A stretch of 64,000 nucleotides of DNA. Origin: Salipiger bermudensis HTCC2601 (GTDB lineage: Bacteria; Pseudomonadota; Alphaproteobacteria; Rhodobacterales; Rhodobacteraceae). Below, piece by piece: positions 1-8,620 of this stretch. Below the pieces are notes generated by a model. That model was given only the letters and a program-made list of their open reading frames with translations. It searched no databases and had not been told where the DNA came from. The translations under genes and the position numbers were made by a program. The stretch's first letter is position 1. Each line of letters begins with the position of its first letter. The stretch is taken from contig NZ_DS022276.1 of assembly GCF_000153725.1 (NCBI RefSeq), positions 1,197,990 through 1,261,989 of the forward strand. Reading direction: 5' to 3'.

Positions 1-357
1 GTTGGGATCCTGAAGGTGGCGCAGCACCGCACCCTCGCCGGCCATAAGCTCCCAGTCCGAGCGCGCCACGCGTGGGCGCTTGCGGTCGGCATGGACGAGC
101 AGCGCCCCGGCGCTGATCATGTCGACCTTCGCCCCGGCCTGCGCCTCGATACGGTGCCGCCAGCGGTCCCCCGGCAGCAGCGCCGCCCCGGCGCATTGCG
201 GCAGCACGGTGAGCGGGCCATCACGCCCCGCCCGGCGATAGCCGCGCGGCAGCGACCACGGCCATTCGACGTGGCGCTCGAGCAGCGCCGTTCCGCCATC
301 TCGCGCCAGCCCGCAGACCAGCGCGACCTGCGGAGCCTCGCCCGGACCGTCCTTCAC
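1..357 (-). CDS. ureD: Urease accessory protein UreD, N-terminal part (runs off left edge)
   Basis: UreD is the scaffold that binds urease apoprotein with UreF and UreG during nickel delivery. Only the first 119 codons lie in the window; the rest is beyond base 1. The GTG start overlaps the ureG stop (GTGA), which sets the start. Residues about 58-115 match the UreD core pattern: a GDRWR stretch, a GAKV segment, a VHAD segment and then a [12 protein letters not shown] segment that corresponds to the family's GAGxxLExLPxE region. The usual GGxxGGD signature is replaced by AGAALLPGD, so this is a divergent member. Position as the last gene of the urease operon supports the call. Confidence 0.78.
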   Translation of the reverse strand, partial: MKDGPGEAPQVALVCGLARDGGTALLERHVEWPWSLPRGYRRAGRDGPLTVLPQCAGAALLPGDRWRHRIEAQAGAKVDMISAGALLVHADRKRPRVARSDWELMAGEGAVLRHLQDPN

Positions 358-959
358 TTGAACAGCACCTCGCGGCGCAGGTGGCCGACCACCTCGGCCA
401 CGCCCTCACCCTTGCGGCAGACGGTGGGCAGCACCGCACCGCCACCGCGCACCTCGGTCGCCTCGGCCAGCATCTTCGGGAAATCGACACCAACATGCGG
501 CGCGAGATCGGCCTTGTTGATCACCAGCAGGTTGGCCTGCAGGATCCCCGGCCCCTTCTTGCGTGGAATATCGTCGCCGCCCGCCACGTCGATCACGAAC
601 ATCCAGAAATCCACCAGGTCAGGCGAGAAGGTGGAGGCGAGGTTGTCGCCCCCCGATTCCAGCAGGATCAAGTCAAGCCCCGGAAACTCGGCCTCGAGCC
701 GGTCGGCGGCGGCCATGTTGAGCGTCGGGTCCTCTCGGATCACCGTGTGCGGACAGGCGCCCGCCTGCACCGCGCGCACCCGCTCGGGCGGCAATTGCCC
801 GCCCTTGCGCAGACGCTCGGCGTCCTCGTCGGTGACCAGATCGTTGGTGATCACCGCGGTGTCGATGCCGGCCTCGGCCAGCTCGCGCAGCATCGCCTCG
901 ATCAGTGCCGTCTTGCCCGATCCCACCGGCCCGCCAATCCCTACCCGTGCCGCGGTCAT
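354..959 (-). CDS. ureG: Urease accessory GTPase UreG
   Basis: UreG is a SIMIBI-class GTPase that carries nickel to urease; GTP hydrolysis drives release to the UreDF-apoenzyme complex in the cytoplasm. The 201-residue protein has the P-loop GPVGSGKT (residues 10-17), the metal-binding CPH motif (69-71) in [11 protein letters not shown], the family stretch [14 protein letters not shown] (100-113) and the guanine-specificity motif NKAD (148-151). Length equals the family norm. The ATG overlaps the ureC stop (ATGA), and the stop overlaps the ureD start, so translation is probably coupled along the operon. No histidine-rich N-terminal extension is present. Confidence 0.96.
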   Translation of the reverse strand: MTAARVGIGGPVGSGKTALIEAMLRELAEAGIDTAVITNDLVTDEDAERLRKGGQLPPERVRAVQAGACPHTVIREDPTLNMAAADRLEAEFPGLDLILLESGGDNLASTFSPDLVDFWMFVIDVAGGDDIPRKKGPGILQANLLVINKADLAPHVGVDFPKMLAEATEVRGGGAVLPTVCRKGEGVAEVVGHLRREVLFK

Positions 960-2659
960 CGCAGGAAATACCGTCTTGCAAGCGGCACCTCTCGGGCCGG
1001 CTCCGCCACCATCGGCACCCCGTCCGCCTCGACCTCGAACGTCTGCGGATCGACGGTAATCTTCGGCAGAGCGGTGTTGCGGATCATGTCGCGCTTTGTC
1101 AGGGCCCGGACCGAGCGGATCTGGACGAAAGGTTTCTGCACCCCGAGCGCCGCCTCGGTCCCGGCCTCGATGGCGAGCCCGGAGACGAAGGTCACGCCCA
1201 GCTTGTGCTTGGCGGTGCCGAGCGCGCCCCACATTGGCCGGTGCACCTGCGGTTGGGCGCCGGGGAAACTGCCGTTGCCGTCGCCCATCGTCGCCCAGAC
1301 GATGGTGCCCGACTTGATCACCGTAGAGGGTTTGGCGCCAAAGAAGGCGAAGGGCCAAAGAACGATATCGGCCATCTTGCCCGGCGCGATGCTGCCGACC
1401 TCGTGGTCGATGCCGGCGGCGATGGCCGGGTTGATGGTGTACTTGGCAATGTATCTCAGGATGCGCTCGTTGTCGGCGCGGGCCGTGGTCTCCTCGGGCA
1501 GGCGTCCGACCCGGTCCTTCATCACCGAGGCCAGCTGCCAGCACTTGGCGATGTTCTCGGCCAGGCGGCCCATGCCCTGCGTGTCGGTTGCGAAGATCGA
1601 GATCGCCCCCATGTCGTGCAGCAGGTCTTCGGCGGCCATCGATTGCGGCCGGATTCGGGCCTCGGCAAAGGCCACGTCCTCGAGCAGGTCGAAGCTCATC
1701 ATGTGGGCGAGCATGGTCATCGGCACCCCCTCTTCGAGCGCCGGGAGCGTGTAGGGGTTGGTGGGGTTGGTCGAACTTGGCAGCACGTTCTCGTAGCCGT
1801 TGACCACGAGGATGTCTGGCGCGTGACCGCCGCCGGCACCTTCGGTGTGATACATGTGGATGCCACGGCCCGCGATGGCCTCCATCGTGGTCTCGTAGAA
1901 GCCGAACTCGTTGATGGTGTCGGTGTGGAGATGGACCGAGAAATCCGCCGCGTCCGCCGCGATCAGCGAGCCATCCAGCACCGCCGGGGAGGCGCCGAAA
2001 TCCTCGTGGATCTTCACCCCCAGCGCGCCGCCCGCGACGCTCTCGGCCACCGCCTCCGGGTTGGAGTTGCCGCGCCCGAGGAAGCCGAAATTGAGCGGAA
2101 ACTCGTCCGCCGCCTGGATCAGCCTGCCAAGCACGTTCGGCCCCGAGCAGGAGACGTCGAAATTCGGCCCCGGAGACATGCCGATCATCGTGGTGGTGCC
2201 GCCCGCGAGCGCGTGCCAGCTCTGCTGCGGCGACAGGAAATGCGCGTGCGCCTCGATGGCGCCTGCGGTGACGAAATGGTTGTCGCCATGCACCGTGGTG
2301 GTGTTGGGCCCGGTCACCAGATCCGGGTCGACCCCCTCCATGATGTCCGGGTTGCCGGCCTTGCCGACGCCGACGATGCGCCCGTCGCGGATGCCGATAT
2401 CGCCCTTCACGATGCCCAGCTCGGCGTCGATGATCACCGCGTTCAGGATCACCATGTCGAGCGCGCCGTTGGCCTGCGTGCCGGTGGTGCAGAAGCCCTC
2501 GCCATCGCGCATGATCTTGCCCGCACCGGCGGTCAGCTCGTCGCCATAGTGGGTGTGATCGCACTCGATCTCGGCCAACAGAGAGGTATCGCCAAGCCGC
2601 ACCATGTCGCCTGCCGTCGGCCCGTAGAGCCGGGCATAGGCGTCCCGCGTCAGTTTCAT
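956..2659 (-). CDS. ureC: Urease alpha subunit, divergent active site
   Basis: This is the catalytic nickel amidohydrolase subunit (567 residues, normal length), expected to hydrolyse urea to ammonia and carbamate. Nickel ligands are all present: His138 and His140 (EAHAH), carbamylated Lys216 and His218 (VKIHED), His245 (HLHTD), His271 ([10 protein letters not shown]) and Asp359 (ATDTQGMGR). The catalytic flap His319 and Arg335 are also present. Two highly conserved places differ. The flap CHH of standard ureases reads AHM (318-320), so the flap cysteine is alanine. The loop normally GTGPAxGTxATTCTPG reads [14 protein letters not shown] (162-175). The start overlaps the UreAB stop by ATGA. 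A functional urease or a relative with altered substrate range are both possible. Confidence 0.95.
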   Translation of the reverse strand: MKLTRDAYARLYGPTAGDMVRLGDTSLLAEIECDHTHYGDELTAGAGKIMRDGEGFCTTGTQANGALDMVILNAVIIDAELGIVKGDIGIRDGRIVGVGKAGNPDIMEGVDPDLVTGPNTTTVHGDNHFVTAGAIEAHAHFLSPQQSWHALAGGTTTMIGMSPGPNFDVSCSGPNVLGRLIQAADEFPLNFGFLGRGNSNPEAVAESVAGGALGVKIHEDFGASPAVLDGSLIAADAADFSVHLHTDTINEFGFYETTMEAIAGRGIHMYHTEGAGGGHAPDILVVNGYENVLPSSTNPTNPYTLPALEEGVPMTMLAHMMSFDLLEDVAFAEARIRPQSMAAEDLLHDMGAISIFATDTQGMGRLAENIAKCWQLASVMKDRVGRLPEETTARADNERILRYIAKYTINPAIAAGIDHEVGSIAPGKMADIVLWPFAFFGAKPSTVIKSGTIVWATMGDGNGSFPGAQPQVHRPMWGALGTAKHKLGVTFVSGLAIEAGTEAALGVQKPFVQIRSVRALTKRDMIRNTALPKITVDPQTFEVEADGVPMVAEPAREVPLARRYFLR

Positions 2660-3330
2660 GCGCTGTATCCTTTTGCCTTGGCCCGCGTCATCGCCGCCCC
2701 GAGACCGCCTTCGACCGGGCCCTCGGTGAGGCCGGCAAAGCCATGCACCACGCGCTTGCCGCCGAAGGGGACAAGCACGACCTCCTTCTCGATGCCGGGA
2801 TCGAAGCGCTCGCCACCGCCCGAGGGCCGGTCGAGCCGCATGCCGAAGGCCGCCTCCCGGTCGAAGGAGAGCGCCTTGTTGACCTCGAAGAAATGCGCGT
2901 GGCTGCGGATCTGAATGGTCCGGTCACCGGTGTTGAGCACGCTGATCGTGCGGCGCTCGCGGCCCGCGTTGAGCTCGATCTCGCCCTGCGCGGGGATCAC
3001 CTCACCGGGCACGATCTCGTCGCCTTCGGGCGCAATCGGGTCGAACACGGTGATCAGCTTGGTGCCCTCGGCCATCGACACCTCGACCGAGAAGGTCCGC
3101 AGCAGGTGCGCCACGCCAGGCTCGACCTGATCGGCACTGAGCACGGTCGCGGCGTGGCTGACGATCTGCGAATGGGTCAGACCCTGCCGCGCCACAGTCA
3201 GCAGCTCGTCGGCGATCAGCGCCACTGCCTCGGGATGGGCGAGGCGGATGCCCATCGACAGGTAGCGCCGGGCCAGCTCGGCGGCGGTGAAGATGGTCAG
3301 CCGCTCCAGTTCGGTCGGGGTCAGGTGCAT
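2656..3330 (-). CDS. ureAB: Fused urease gamma-beta subunit (UreA-UreB)
   Basis: One 224-residue protein carries both small structural subunits. Residues 1 to about 100 are the gamma subunit (starts [11 protein letters not shown], contains the [10 protein letters not shown]-like helix and [13 protein letters not shown]). Residues about 103 to 224 are the beta subunit ([17 protein letters not shown], then [17 protein letters not shown] and [10 protein letters not shown]). In most proteobacteria these are separate genes; fusion is known from Helicobacter UreA and some other lineages. The stop overlaps the ureC start (ATGA) and the gene begins 15 bases after ureF ends, inside the operon. Confidence 0.95.
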   Translation of the reverse strand: MHLTPTELERLTIFTAAELARRYLSMGIRLAHPEAVALIADELLTVARQGLTHSQIVSHAATVLSADQVEPGVAHLLRTFSVEVSMAEGTKLITVFDPIAPEGDEIVPGEVIPAQGEIELNAGRERRTISVLNTGDRTIQIRSHAHFFEVNKALSFDREAAFGMRLDRPSGGGERFDPGIEKEVVLVPFGGKRVVHGFAGLTEGPVEGGLGAAMTRAKAKGYSA

Positions 3331-3345
3331 CTGGGCCGTCCCTGT

Positions 3346-4008
3346 TCAGTTGATGAAAAGCCGGCCGTCGCGCGGCCGCATGAGGGCGATGTCCGACAGC
3401 GGCATGAAGCCCGAGGGCAGCGCGTCGTCATCCGGGATGTCGGCAGAGAGCTCGGCCAGCAGCGGCGCCAGCGTCAGCAGGTCGCGCTGGGTGGCGATGG
3501 CGCCCGAGACGCCGAGCCGCACGGCGGCGGAGAACGCGCCGCGCGCCATGCCATAGGCCGAGGTCATCAGCGCGGTGGGCAGGTCGAGCCCGCAGGCACG
3601 CAGAAAGTCGCCATGCACGACCGGGAAATGCCCGGTGCCGGCGCGCTCGGCCTCGGTCGCGCCGGGATCGAGGGCGATGCGCACCGCGCGGGCCGAGGCG
3701 AAGAGCGCCTCGCCGGCCTGCACGCTGTCGCGGCGCAGGCGTTCGACGGGCATCATGGTGTCGATGGTCTCGCACCACGCTGCGAGCGCCGCGCCGGAAA
3801 GGCGATGGCCGCCCGCCAGCGCCACGCGGTCGAAGCCGTGCCAGCGGGTGCGCAGCTCGGTCGCCACCCAGTCGCAGAGGCTGTGGCGGTCGACCTGCCC
3901 GTCTGCCAGCGCGCTCTCAAGCCCCCAGGAGAAGGCGAAAACACCGGAGGGGAAGCCGCTGTCGGCCAGCTGCATCGCGCGGATCACGGGAAGGCTATCG
4001 GCGCTCAT
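3346..4008 (-). CDS. ureF: Urease accessory protein UreF
   Basis: UreF acts with UreD and UreG as the GTPase-regulating part of the nickel insertion complex. The 220-residue protein begins MSADSLPVIRAMQLADSGFP and continues GVFAFSWGLES, the typical all-helical UreF N-terminus (AxQLADSxFPxGxFxxSxGLE). A later stretch with GDFLRACG and AYGMARGAFSAAVRLG fits the family. The ATG at 4008 overlaps the ureE stop (ATGA), which is preferred over a longer upstream frame that would run back into ureE. Confidence 0.92.
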   Translation of the reverse strand: MSADSLPVIRAMQLADSGFPSGVFAFSWGLESALADGQVDRHSLCDWVATELRTRWHGFDRVALAGGHRLSGAALAAWCETIDTMMPVERLRRDSVQAGEALFASARAVRIALDPGATEAERAGTGHFPVVHGDFLRACGLDLPTALMTSAYGMARGAFSAAVRLGVSGAIATQRDLLTLAPLLAELSADIPDDDALPSGFMPLSDIALMRPRDGRLFIN

Positions 4009-4478
4009 TCCGCCCCGGCGATCTCGAAGCGGGCCAGCCCCGCGAGGTCGCGCAGCCGGTCGCGGTAGCGTTCTTCGGGGCCGTCGAGCACAACGTCCAT
4101 CCAGCCCGCGCCGAACACCACCTTCCAATGCAGGTTGCCGCACCAGTGGCCCAGGCGCATGGCGTCGTCGATCGTCTCGGGGATCAGCCGCATCCGGGCC
4201 GCGCCATCGATGCGGGCCACGATGGCCAGCCCACCGTCGTGGAACAACACCGCGCCATCGGTGAGCGACTGGCCGCGCGGCAGCGCAATGGCGCAGTCGC
4301 GGCCGCGGTCGGTGGTCACGCGCATCCGCTTGCGGGCTGCGTCGGCCTCGGGGATGGAGACGAATTCCAGCCCGCCCTCGTGCTCGAGCGCGTGCAGCCT
4401 GTCGTGCCAGCGCGGCTCCGAGGCGGCGCCCAGAATCGCTTCAAGCATCAGCGGCATAGAGAGGGGATGCTCGGTCAT
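4005..4478 (-). CDS. ureE: Urease accessory nickel metallochaperone UreE
   Basis: UreE is the dimeric nickel chaperone that supplies UreG. The 157-residue protein has the UreE signature around the interfacial metal-binding histidine, GHWCGNLHW (residues 110-118), and an N-terminal beta domain with DRGRDCAIALPRGQSL. It lacks the histidine-rich C-terminal tail seen in Klebsiella UreE, as many homologues do. A purine-rich GAAAGGGA site lies just before the ATG at 4478; a longer frame upstream has no ribosome site and would overlap the intercistronic hairpin. The gene is first in the urease block and follows the amidase by 70 bases. Confidence 0.88.
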   Translation of the reverse strand: MTEHPLSMPLMLEAILGAASEPRWHDRLHALEHEGGLEFVSIPEADAARKRMRVTTDRGRDCAIALPRGQSLTDGAVLFHDGGLAIVARIDGAARMRLIPETIDDAMRLGHWCGNLHWKVVFGAGWMDVVLDGPEERYRDRLRDLAGLARFEIAGAE

Positions 4479-4509
4479 GCGCGGTCCCTTTCGAGGAAAA
4501 GGCCCGCCC

Positions 4510-4527
4510 CCGCGGATGCGGGGACAG
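4510..4527 (-). other. Intercistronic hairpin between amidase and ureE
   Basis: On the transcribed minus strand a CCCCGC / GCGGGG stem with a four-base loop lies in the 70-base gap between the amidase stop and ureE. It is followed, after a GCGGGCC stretch, by only four T. It might partially attenuate or stabilise the downstream urease message. It is too weak in T to be called a terminator. Confidence 0.35.
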
Positions 4528-4548
4528 GCGAGGTCACGGGGAAAGAGC

Positions 4549-6063
4549 TTACCAACCGGTCCAGTCGCCGGATTTCTCGAACGCGTCGCCCAGCGTGTAG
4601 AGCGTGGCCTCATCCCACATCTTGCCCACCAGCATCATGCCGACCGGCAGGTCTCCGACCTTGCCGCAGGGCACCGACAGCGCCGGGTGATGGGTGATGT
4701 CGAACGGCGCAGTGTTCGGCAGCATCTCGAAGGCGCGCTGCACGATCTCTTCGCGGCTGGCATCCGGGCCGGGGATCGGGGTCGCAATGATCGGCACGGT
4801 CGGCATCAGGATGGCGTCGTAATCGGCCAGCACCGCGTCATAGGCCGCGCGCAGCGTCTTCACGATGTTGAACGCCTTGCCGTAGAAGCGCTTGCCGTAC
4901 TGGTCGTCGGCGAACTGCGCGAACAGCATCCCCAGCTTCAGGGTCTCGGACAGTTCGTCGGCGCGCTCGCGCCAGCCGCGGTGGAAATCCATGAAGCTGG
5001 TCACGTAGAGGTCGGGCCGCGAGGTGCCGTAGCCGTCGCCCAGCATCATCGTCTGGGTCAGGCCCTGAAGGCCGATCGGGGTCCAGATGTCGAGGCCGTC
5101 GAGATGCATCGGGATCGACACCTCCTCAACGATCACGCCCAGCTCTTCGAGTTTCTTGGCCGCGGCACGCACCTTCTCGTCGACCTCGGTCTCGGATTGC
5201 GGATGGCCAAAGCCCTCCTTGAGCAGCGCGACCTTCATGCCCTTGACCGGTTTGCCCAGCGCCTCGGTGTAGTCCGACACGCTGACATCGATCTGGCGGC
5301 TGTCATAGCCATCGGGGCCGGCCAGCACTTCGAGCATCAGCGCGTTGTCAGCGACGCTCGAGGTGATCGGGCCGGCGTGGTCGATGGTGATCTCGATTGG
5401 CACGATGCCGGTATAGGGCACCAGCCCGTGGGTCGGCTTCATCCCGACGGTGCCGCAGAACGCCGAGGGCATGCGGATCGAGCCGCCCTGATCGCCGCCG
5501 ATGGCCAGATCGACCTCGCCCTTGGCGACCAGCGCCGCCGAGCCCGAGGACGAGCCGCCTGCCGACTTTGTCGGATCGTTGGGGTTGCAGACCGGGCCCA
5601 GCGCCGAGGTGTGCGAGCCGCCGGACATGCAGAAACACTCGCAATGCGCCTTGCCGAGAATGGTGGCTCCGGCGTCGAGCATCCGGGTGACGATGGTGGC
5701 GTCGACATTGGGCACGTAGCCCTCCAGCGTCGAGGAGCCGTTCATCATCTGCACGCCGGCGAGCATGACGTTGTCCTTCAGCGCCACGGTCTTGCCCTTG
5801 AGCTTGCCCTCGGGCGCCCCCTCGACGGTGGATTTCACGTACCACGCGTTGAGCTCGTTCTCTTCCTTCGGAGGCTGCACGCCCATGCTGCGCGGGTAGC
5901 CCACCTCGGGCAGCGGATCGACCATCAGGTCGACCTTGTTGTAGGCATCGACATAGCCCTGCATCAGGCCCTGGAAGGATTTCACGTCGGCGGGAGACAG
6001 CGAAAAGCCCATCCGCGCCGCGACTTCGGCCAATTGTTCCTCGTTCGGAAGTTTCACAGACAT
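4549..6063 (-). CDS. Amidase, Rhodococcus enantioselective-amidase type
   Basis: An amidase-signature enzyme of 504 residues that should hydrolyse a carboxamide to acid and ammonia by a Ser-cisSer-Lys triad. Residues Lys96 (VALKDNV), Ser171 (GGSSSGSA) and Ser195 (GGDQGGSIRMP) are in place and fall at the same numbers as in the nitrile-degradation amidase of Rhodococcus, which it resembles along the length (ENELNAWYV, MNGSSTLEGY, GFGHP, NTAPFDITHHPALSVPCG). The start at 6063 has AAGGA eight bases upstream; an ATG 18 bases earlier does not. It sits between the ABC importer and urease genes in one operon, suggesting it acts on the imported compound. Substrate is unknown. Confidence 0.9.
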   Translation of the reverse strand: MSVKLPNEEQLAEVAARMGFSLSPADVKSFQGLMQGYVDAYNKVDLMVDPLPEVGYPRSMGVQPPKEENELNAWYVKSTVEGAPEGKLKGKTVALKDNVMLAGVQMMNGSSTLEGYVPNVDATIVTRMLDAGATILGKAHCECFCMSGGSHTSALGPVCNPNDPTKSAGGSSSGSAALVAKGEVDLAIGGDQGGSIRMPSAFCGTVGMKPTHGLVPYTGIVPIEITIDHAGPITSSVADNALMLEVLAGPDGYDSRQIDVSVSDYTEALGKPVKGMKVALLKEGFGHPQSETEVDEKVRAAAKKLEELGVIVEEVSIPMHLDGLDIWTPIGLQGLTQTMMLGDGYGTSRPDLYVTSFMDFHRGWRERADELSETLKLGMLFAQFADDQYGKRFYGKAFNIVKTLRAAYDAVLADYDAILMPTVPIIATPIPGPDASREEIVQRAFEMLPNTAPFDITHHPALSVPCGKVGDLPVGMMLVGKMWDEATLYTLGDAFEKSGDWTGW

Positions 6064-6102
6064 CCGTTCAGTCCTTGTCATGATGTATCGGGTAAGCGTG
6101 GG

Positions 6103-6123
6103 TCCCGGCCCGTCAGCGGGCCG
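6103..6123 (-). other. GC-rich hairpin between ATPase gene and amidase gene
   Basis: The 75-base gap between the second ABC ATPase and the amidase contains a CGGCCCG / CGGGCCG inverted repeat with a four-base loop. No T-tract follows on the transcribed strand, so it is more likely an mRNA processing or stability element than a terminator. Confidence 0.35.
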
Positions 6124-6138
6124 GGGCCGGAACCGGGA

Positions 6139-6852
6139 TCAGGCGGTGAAGCCCATGAAAGCGCTGACCGCGCCCGCGTCGGTAAGTTCCTCGCGCGGGA
6201 TCTCCTTCTCGAGCACCCCGTTCGAGATCGCGTAGACGCGGTTCGACAGGCCGGTGATGAAATCGAGGTTCTGCTCCACCAGCACGATGGTGATGTCGAT
6301 CTGCCTGGTCAGCCCGGCGAGCGTCTCGGAGATTTCGTCGATGATCGATGGCTGGATGCCCTCGGTCGGCTCGTCGAGCAGCATCAGCTTGGGGTGGCGC
6401 GCAAGGCAGCGGGCCAGCGCCAGAAGCTGCTGTTCACCGCCCGACAGCGCGCCGCCGCGCCGGTCGAGCAGGCGCTTGAGGCGCGGGAAGAGCTCGAGCA
6501 TCTCGTCGGTGGTGCGGGCGACCTCGGCCTTGTTGCCGGGGATCGCCACGTGCAGGTTCTCTTCCACGCTGAGATTGGGGAAGATCTGCCGGCCCTGCGG
6601 CACCAGCCCGATGCCCTGCTTGGCGCGGGCATTGACCGCGGTGCCGAGGATCGACTTGTCCTCGAACAGGATATCGCCGCCGGTCACCTTCACGTAGCCC
6701 ATGATCGAGCGCATCAGCGTGGTCTTGCCCATGCCGTTATGCCCAAGGATGCCGACCACCTCGCCGCGATTGGCGTGAAAGTCGACGCGATGCAGCGCCG
6801 GCACCAGCCCGTAGGCCGCCGACAGCCCTTTGACCTCAAGCAGCTGCGACAT
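6139..6852 (-). CDS. ABC transporter ATP-binding protein, LivF/UrtE type
   Basis: Second ATPase of a branched-chain amino acid / urea / short-amide type importer, working at the inner face of the membrane. The 237-residue protein has Walker A GHNGMGKTT (37-45), signature LSGGEQQ near residue 137, Walker B MLLDEPTEGIQP and the H-loop region replaced by the LivF-typical VLVEQN. The start overlaps the end of the upstream ATPase gene by 17 bases. Together with the four genes before it this makes a complete importer. Similarity to LivF, UrtE and FmdF types cannot be separated by eye. Confidence 0.92.
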   Translation of the reverse strand: MSQLLEVKGLSAAYGLVPALHRVDFHANRGEVVGILGHNGMGKTTLMRSIMGYVKVTGGDILFEDKSILGTAVNARAKQGIGLVPQGRQIFPNLSVEENLHVAIPGNKAEVARTTDEMLELFPRLKRLLDRRGGALSGGEQQLLALARCLARHPKLMLLDEPTEGIQPSIIDEISETLAGLTRQIDITIVLVEQNLDFITGLSNRVYAISNGVLEKEIPREELTDAGAVSAFMGFTA

Positions 6853-7570
6853 TGGCCTGTTTCCCCAGATAGATTTCCTGGACCTCGCGGTCCTGCATGA
6901 TGTCGTCGATCATCGCCTCGCGGAAGATGGCGCCGCGGTTGAACACGGTGACGAACTTGGCGATCTGGCGGATGAAGGCCATGTCGTGCTCGACCACGAC
7001 CACCGCGGCGCTGCGGGCGCTTTCCAGCACCAGCTGCGCCAGCCGGTCGCGCTCGTCCCCGGTCATGCCGGCGGCGGGCTCGTCGAGCAGGATCAGCTTG
7101 GGCTCGCCCGCCAGCACCATCGCCAGCTCGACCAGCTGGCGCTGGCCATGGCTCAGCAGGCCGACCTCGCGCTTGGCCAGATGGGTGATGCCGCAGCGCT
7201 CGAGCGTGGTGTGGGTCAGCTCCCTGGCCATCGGCGCGAGGTGCTTGCGCCGGGCCGACAGGCGGACGTTCTCGTAGGCCGAGATGCCGTCGAACACGTT
7301 CGGCACCTGCGTCTTGATGCCGACCCCGAGATTGACGATCTGGTGCGTCAGCGCCCCGGTCACGTCCTGCCCGGCGAAGGTGATCTTGCCCTCTGTCGGC
7401 GTGAGCTGGCCGGTGAGGCACTTGAAGAAGGTGGACTTGCCCGCCCCGTTCGGCCCCAGCAGGCAGCGCAGTTCGCCATCGCGGAGGTTGAAGTCGACAT
7501 TGTCCACCGCCGTGACACCGCCGAAGCGCATGGTCAGGCCGCGGGTGGTGAGGATGTGTTCGGTCGTCAT
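6836..7570 (-). CDS. ABC transporter ATP-binding protein, LivG/UrtD type
   Basis: First ATPase of the importer, 244 residues. Walker A is GPNGAGKST (39-47), the signature is LSHGQRQ (139-145), Walker B LILLDEPAAGMTGDE and the switch histidine is in VVEHDM. The LivG-type sequence at residues 80-100 (NLGVGIKTQVPNVFDGISAYEN) has KTQVPNVF, a form common in urea and amide importers, where amino-acid importers usually have a TFQ form. The ATG overlaps the permease stop (ATGA), so the start is well fixed. Confidence 0.92.
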   Translation of the reverse strand: MTTEHILTTRGLTMRFGGVTAVDNVDFNLRDGELRCLLGPNGAGKSTFFKCLTGQLTPTEGKITFAGQDVTGALTHQIVNLGVGIKTQVPNVFDGISAYENVRLSARRKHLAPMARELTHTTLERCGITHLAKREVGLLSHGQRQLVELAMVLAGEPKLILLDEPAAGMTGDERDRLAQLVLESARSAAVVVVEHDMAFIRQIAKFVTVFNRGAIFREAMIDDIMQDREVQEIYLGKQANVAAA

Positions 7571-8607
7571 TCCTTCACCACCTTTCCCGAGATCGCCTGC
7601 CCTTGGTTGCGCTTCCACAGGATGTAACCGCCAAGCAGTAGCGACCGGGCGGTCGGCACGATGCCCTTGGGCAGCGCCAGCACCAGCACCATCATGATCG
7701 CGCCCAGCACGGCGATCGAGTTCACCACATCGACTGTGCCGAGCTGCAGCGTCAGCCATTGCAGCAGAATGCAGCCGATGATCGGGCCGACCAACGTACC
7801 GACGCCCCCGGCCATGACCCAGACCAGCGCCTTGGCCGACATCTCCATCGAGACCGAGTTCGGGTCGATGAAGGCCTGGTAGGTGGCCCACATGGCACCG
7901 GCGATGCCGGCAATGCCGCCGCCGATGGCGAAGACGATGACCTTGTGCTTGCGCACGTCGTAGCCCAGCAGCGACGACCGGGTCTCGTTCTCGCGGATGC
8001 TGATCGAGACGCGGCCGAAATCCGAGGCGATGAGGAAGCGCAGCGCCACGTAGATCACCAGCAGGAAGCCCATGAAGACCTGGAACATCTGGCCCGGGTC
8101 GAGCCAGGCCGAGGGGTCTCCGGGCACGTGCAGCGTCGGGATCGAGGGAATGCCGTTGAAGCCGCCGAGACGCGCGCTGCCGATCGAGTACTCGGGGCCG
8201 GCGGTGTGGTTGATCAGCTTCCAGAAGATCAGCGCCACCACCAGCGTCACCACGCCGAGATAGACGTCCGAGAGGCGCCCGTAGAACATGAAGTAGCCCA
8301 GCGCGGCGCCGAACAGGGTGGGAATGACGAAGGCCAGCACCATGGGGATCGTGGTGCTGCCCATGTTGATCGAGGCCACCGCGAAGGTATAGGCGCCGAG
8401 GCCGAAGAAGGCGGCCTGACCGAAGCTCAGGATGCCTCCGAAACCCCAGATGTAGCCCAGCGACAGGGCGAAGACCGAGAGCACCACGTACTGGGTGATC
8501 TGCATGATGGTGAAGAGATCCAGCATCACCGGGGCGATGAACATCACGGCAAGGCCGATGGCCACCATGACGTAGAAGCCGGGATCTCGGGTGACGGGTT
8601 TTTCCAT
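7567..8607 (-). CDS. ABC transporter permease, LivM/UrtC type
   Basis: Second membrane subunit of the importer, 346 residues, with about eight to ten hydrophobic segments. The family hallmark GFGGILSFGQAAFFGLGAY occurs near residue 55, and the cytoplasmic coupling segment with SIRENETRSSLLGYDVRKHK near residue 205. GGVGTLVGPIIG near residue 265 is also typical. It starts 13 bases after the other permease gene ends and its stop overlaps the next ATPase gene. Confidence 0.93.
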   Translation of the reverse strand: MEKPVTRDPGFYVMVAIGLAVMFIAPVMLDLFTIMQITQYVVLSVFALSLGYIWGFGGILSFGQAAFFGLGAYTFAVASINMGSTTIPMVLAFVIPTLFGAALGYFMFYGRLSDVYLGVVTLVVALIFWKLINHTAGPEYSIGSARLGGFNGIPSIPTLHVPGDPSAWLDPGQMFQVFMGFLLVIYVALRFLIASDFGRVSISIRENETRSSLLGYDVRKHKVIVFAIGGGIAGIAGAMWATYQAFIDPNSVSMEMSAKALVWVMAGGVGTLVGPIIGCILLQWLTLQLGTVDVVNSIAVLGAIMMVLVLALPKGIVPTARSLLLGGYILWKRNQGQAISGKVVKE

Positions 8608-8620
8608 GATCCGTGGTCCC

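Noticed and set aside
354-2564. Long minus-strand frame reading through ureC into UreG
   Set aside because: The first part is an out-of-frame reading of ureC; only the UreG part beginning at 959 is real. Not a fusion.
4135-6900. Very long open frame on the plus strand across the ureE-amidase-ATPase region
   Set aside because: It is antisense to clearly functional genes and its translation has no family features; such frames are common in GC-rich coding DNA.
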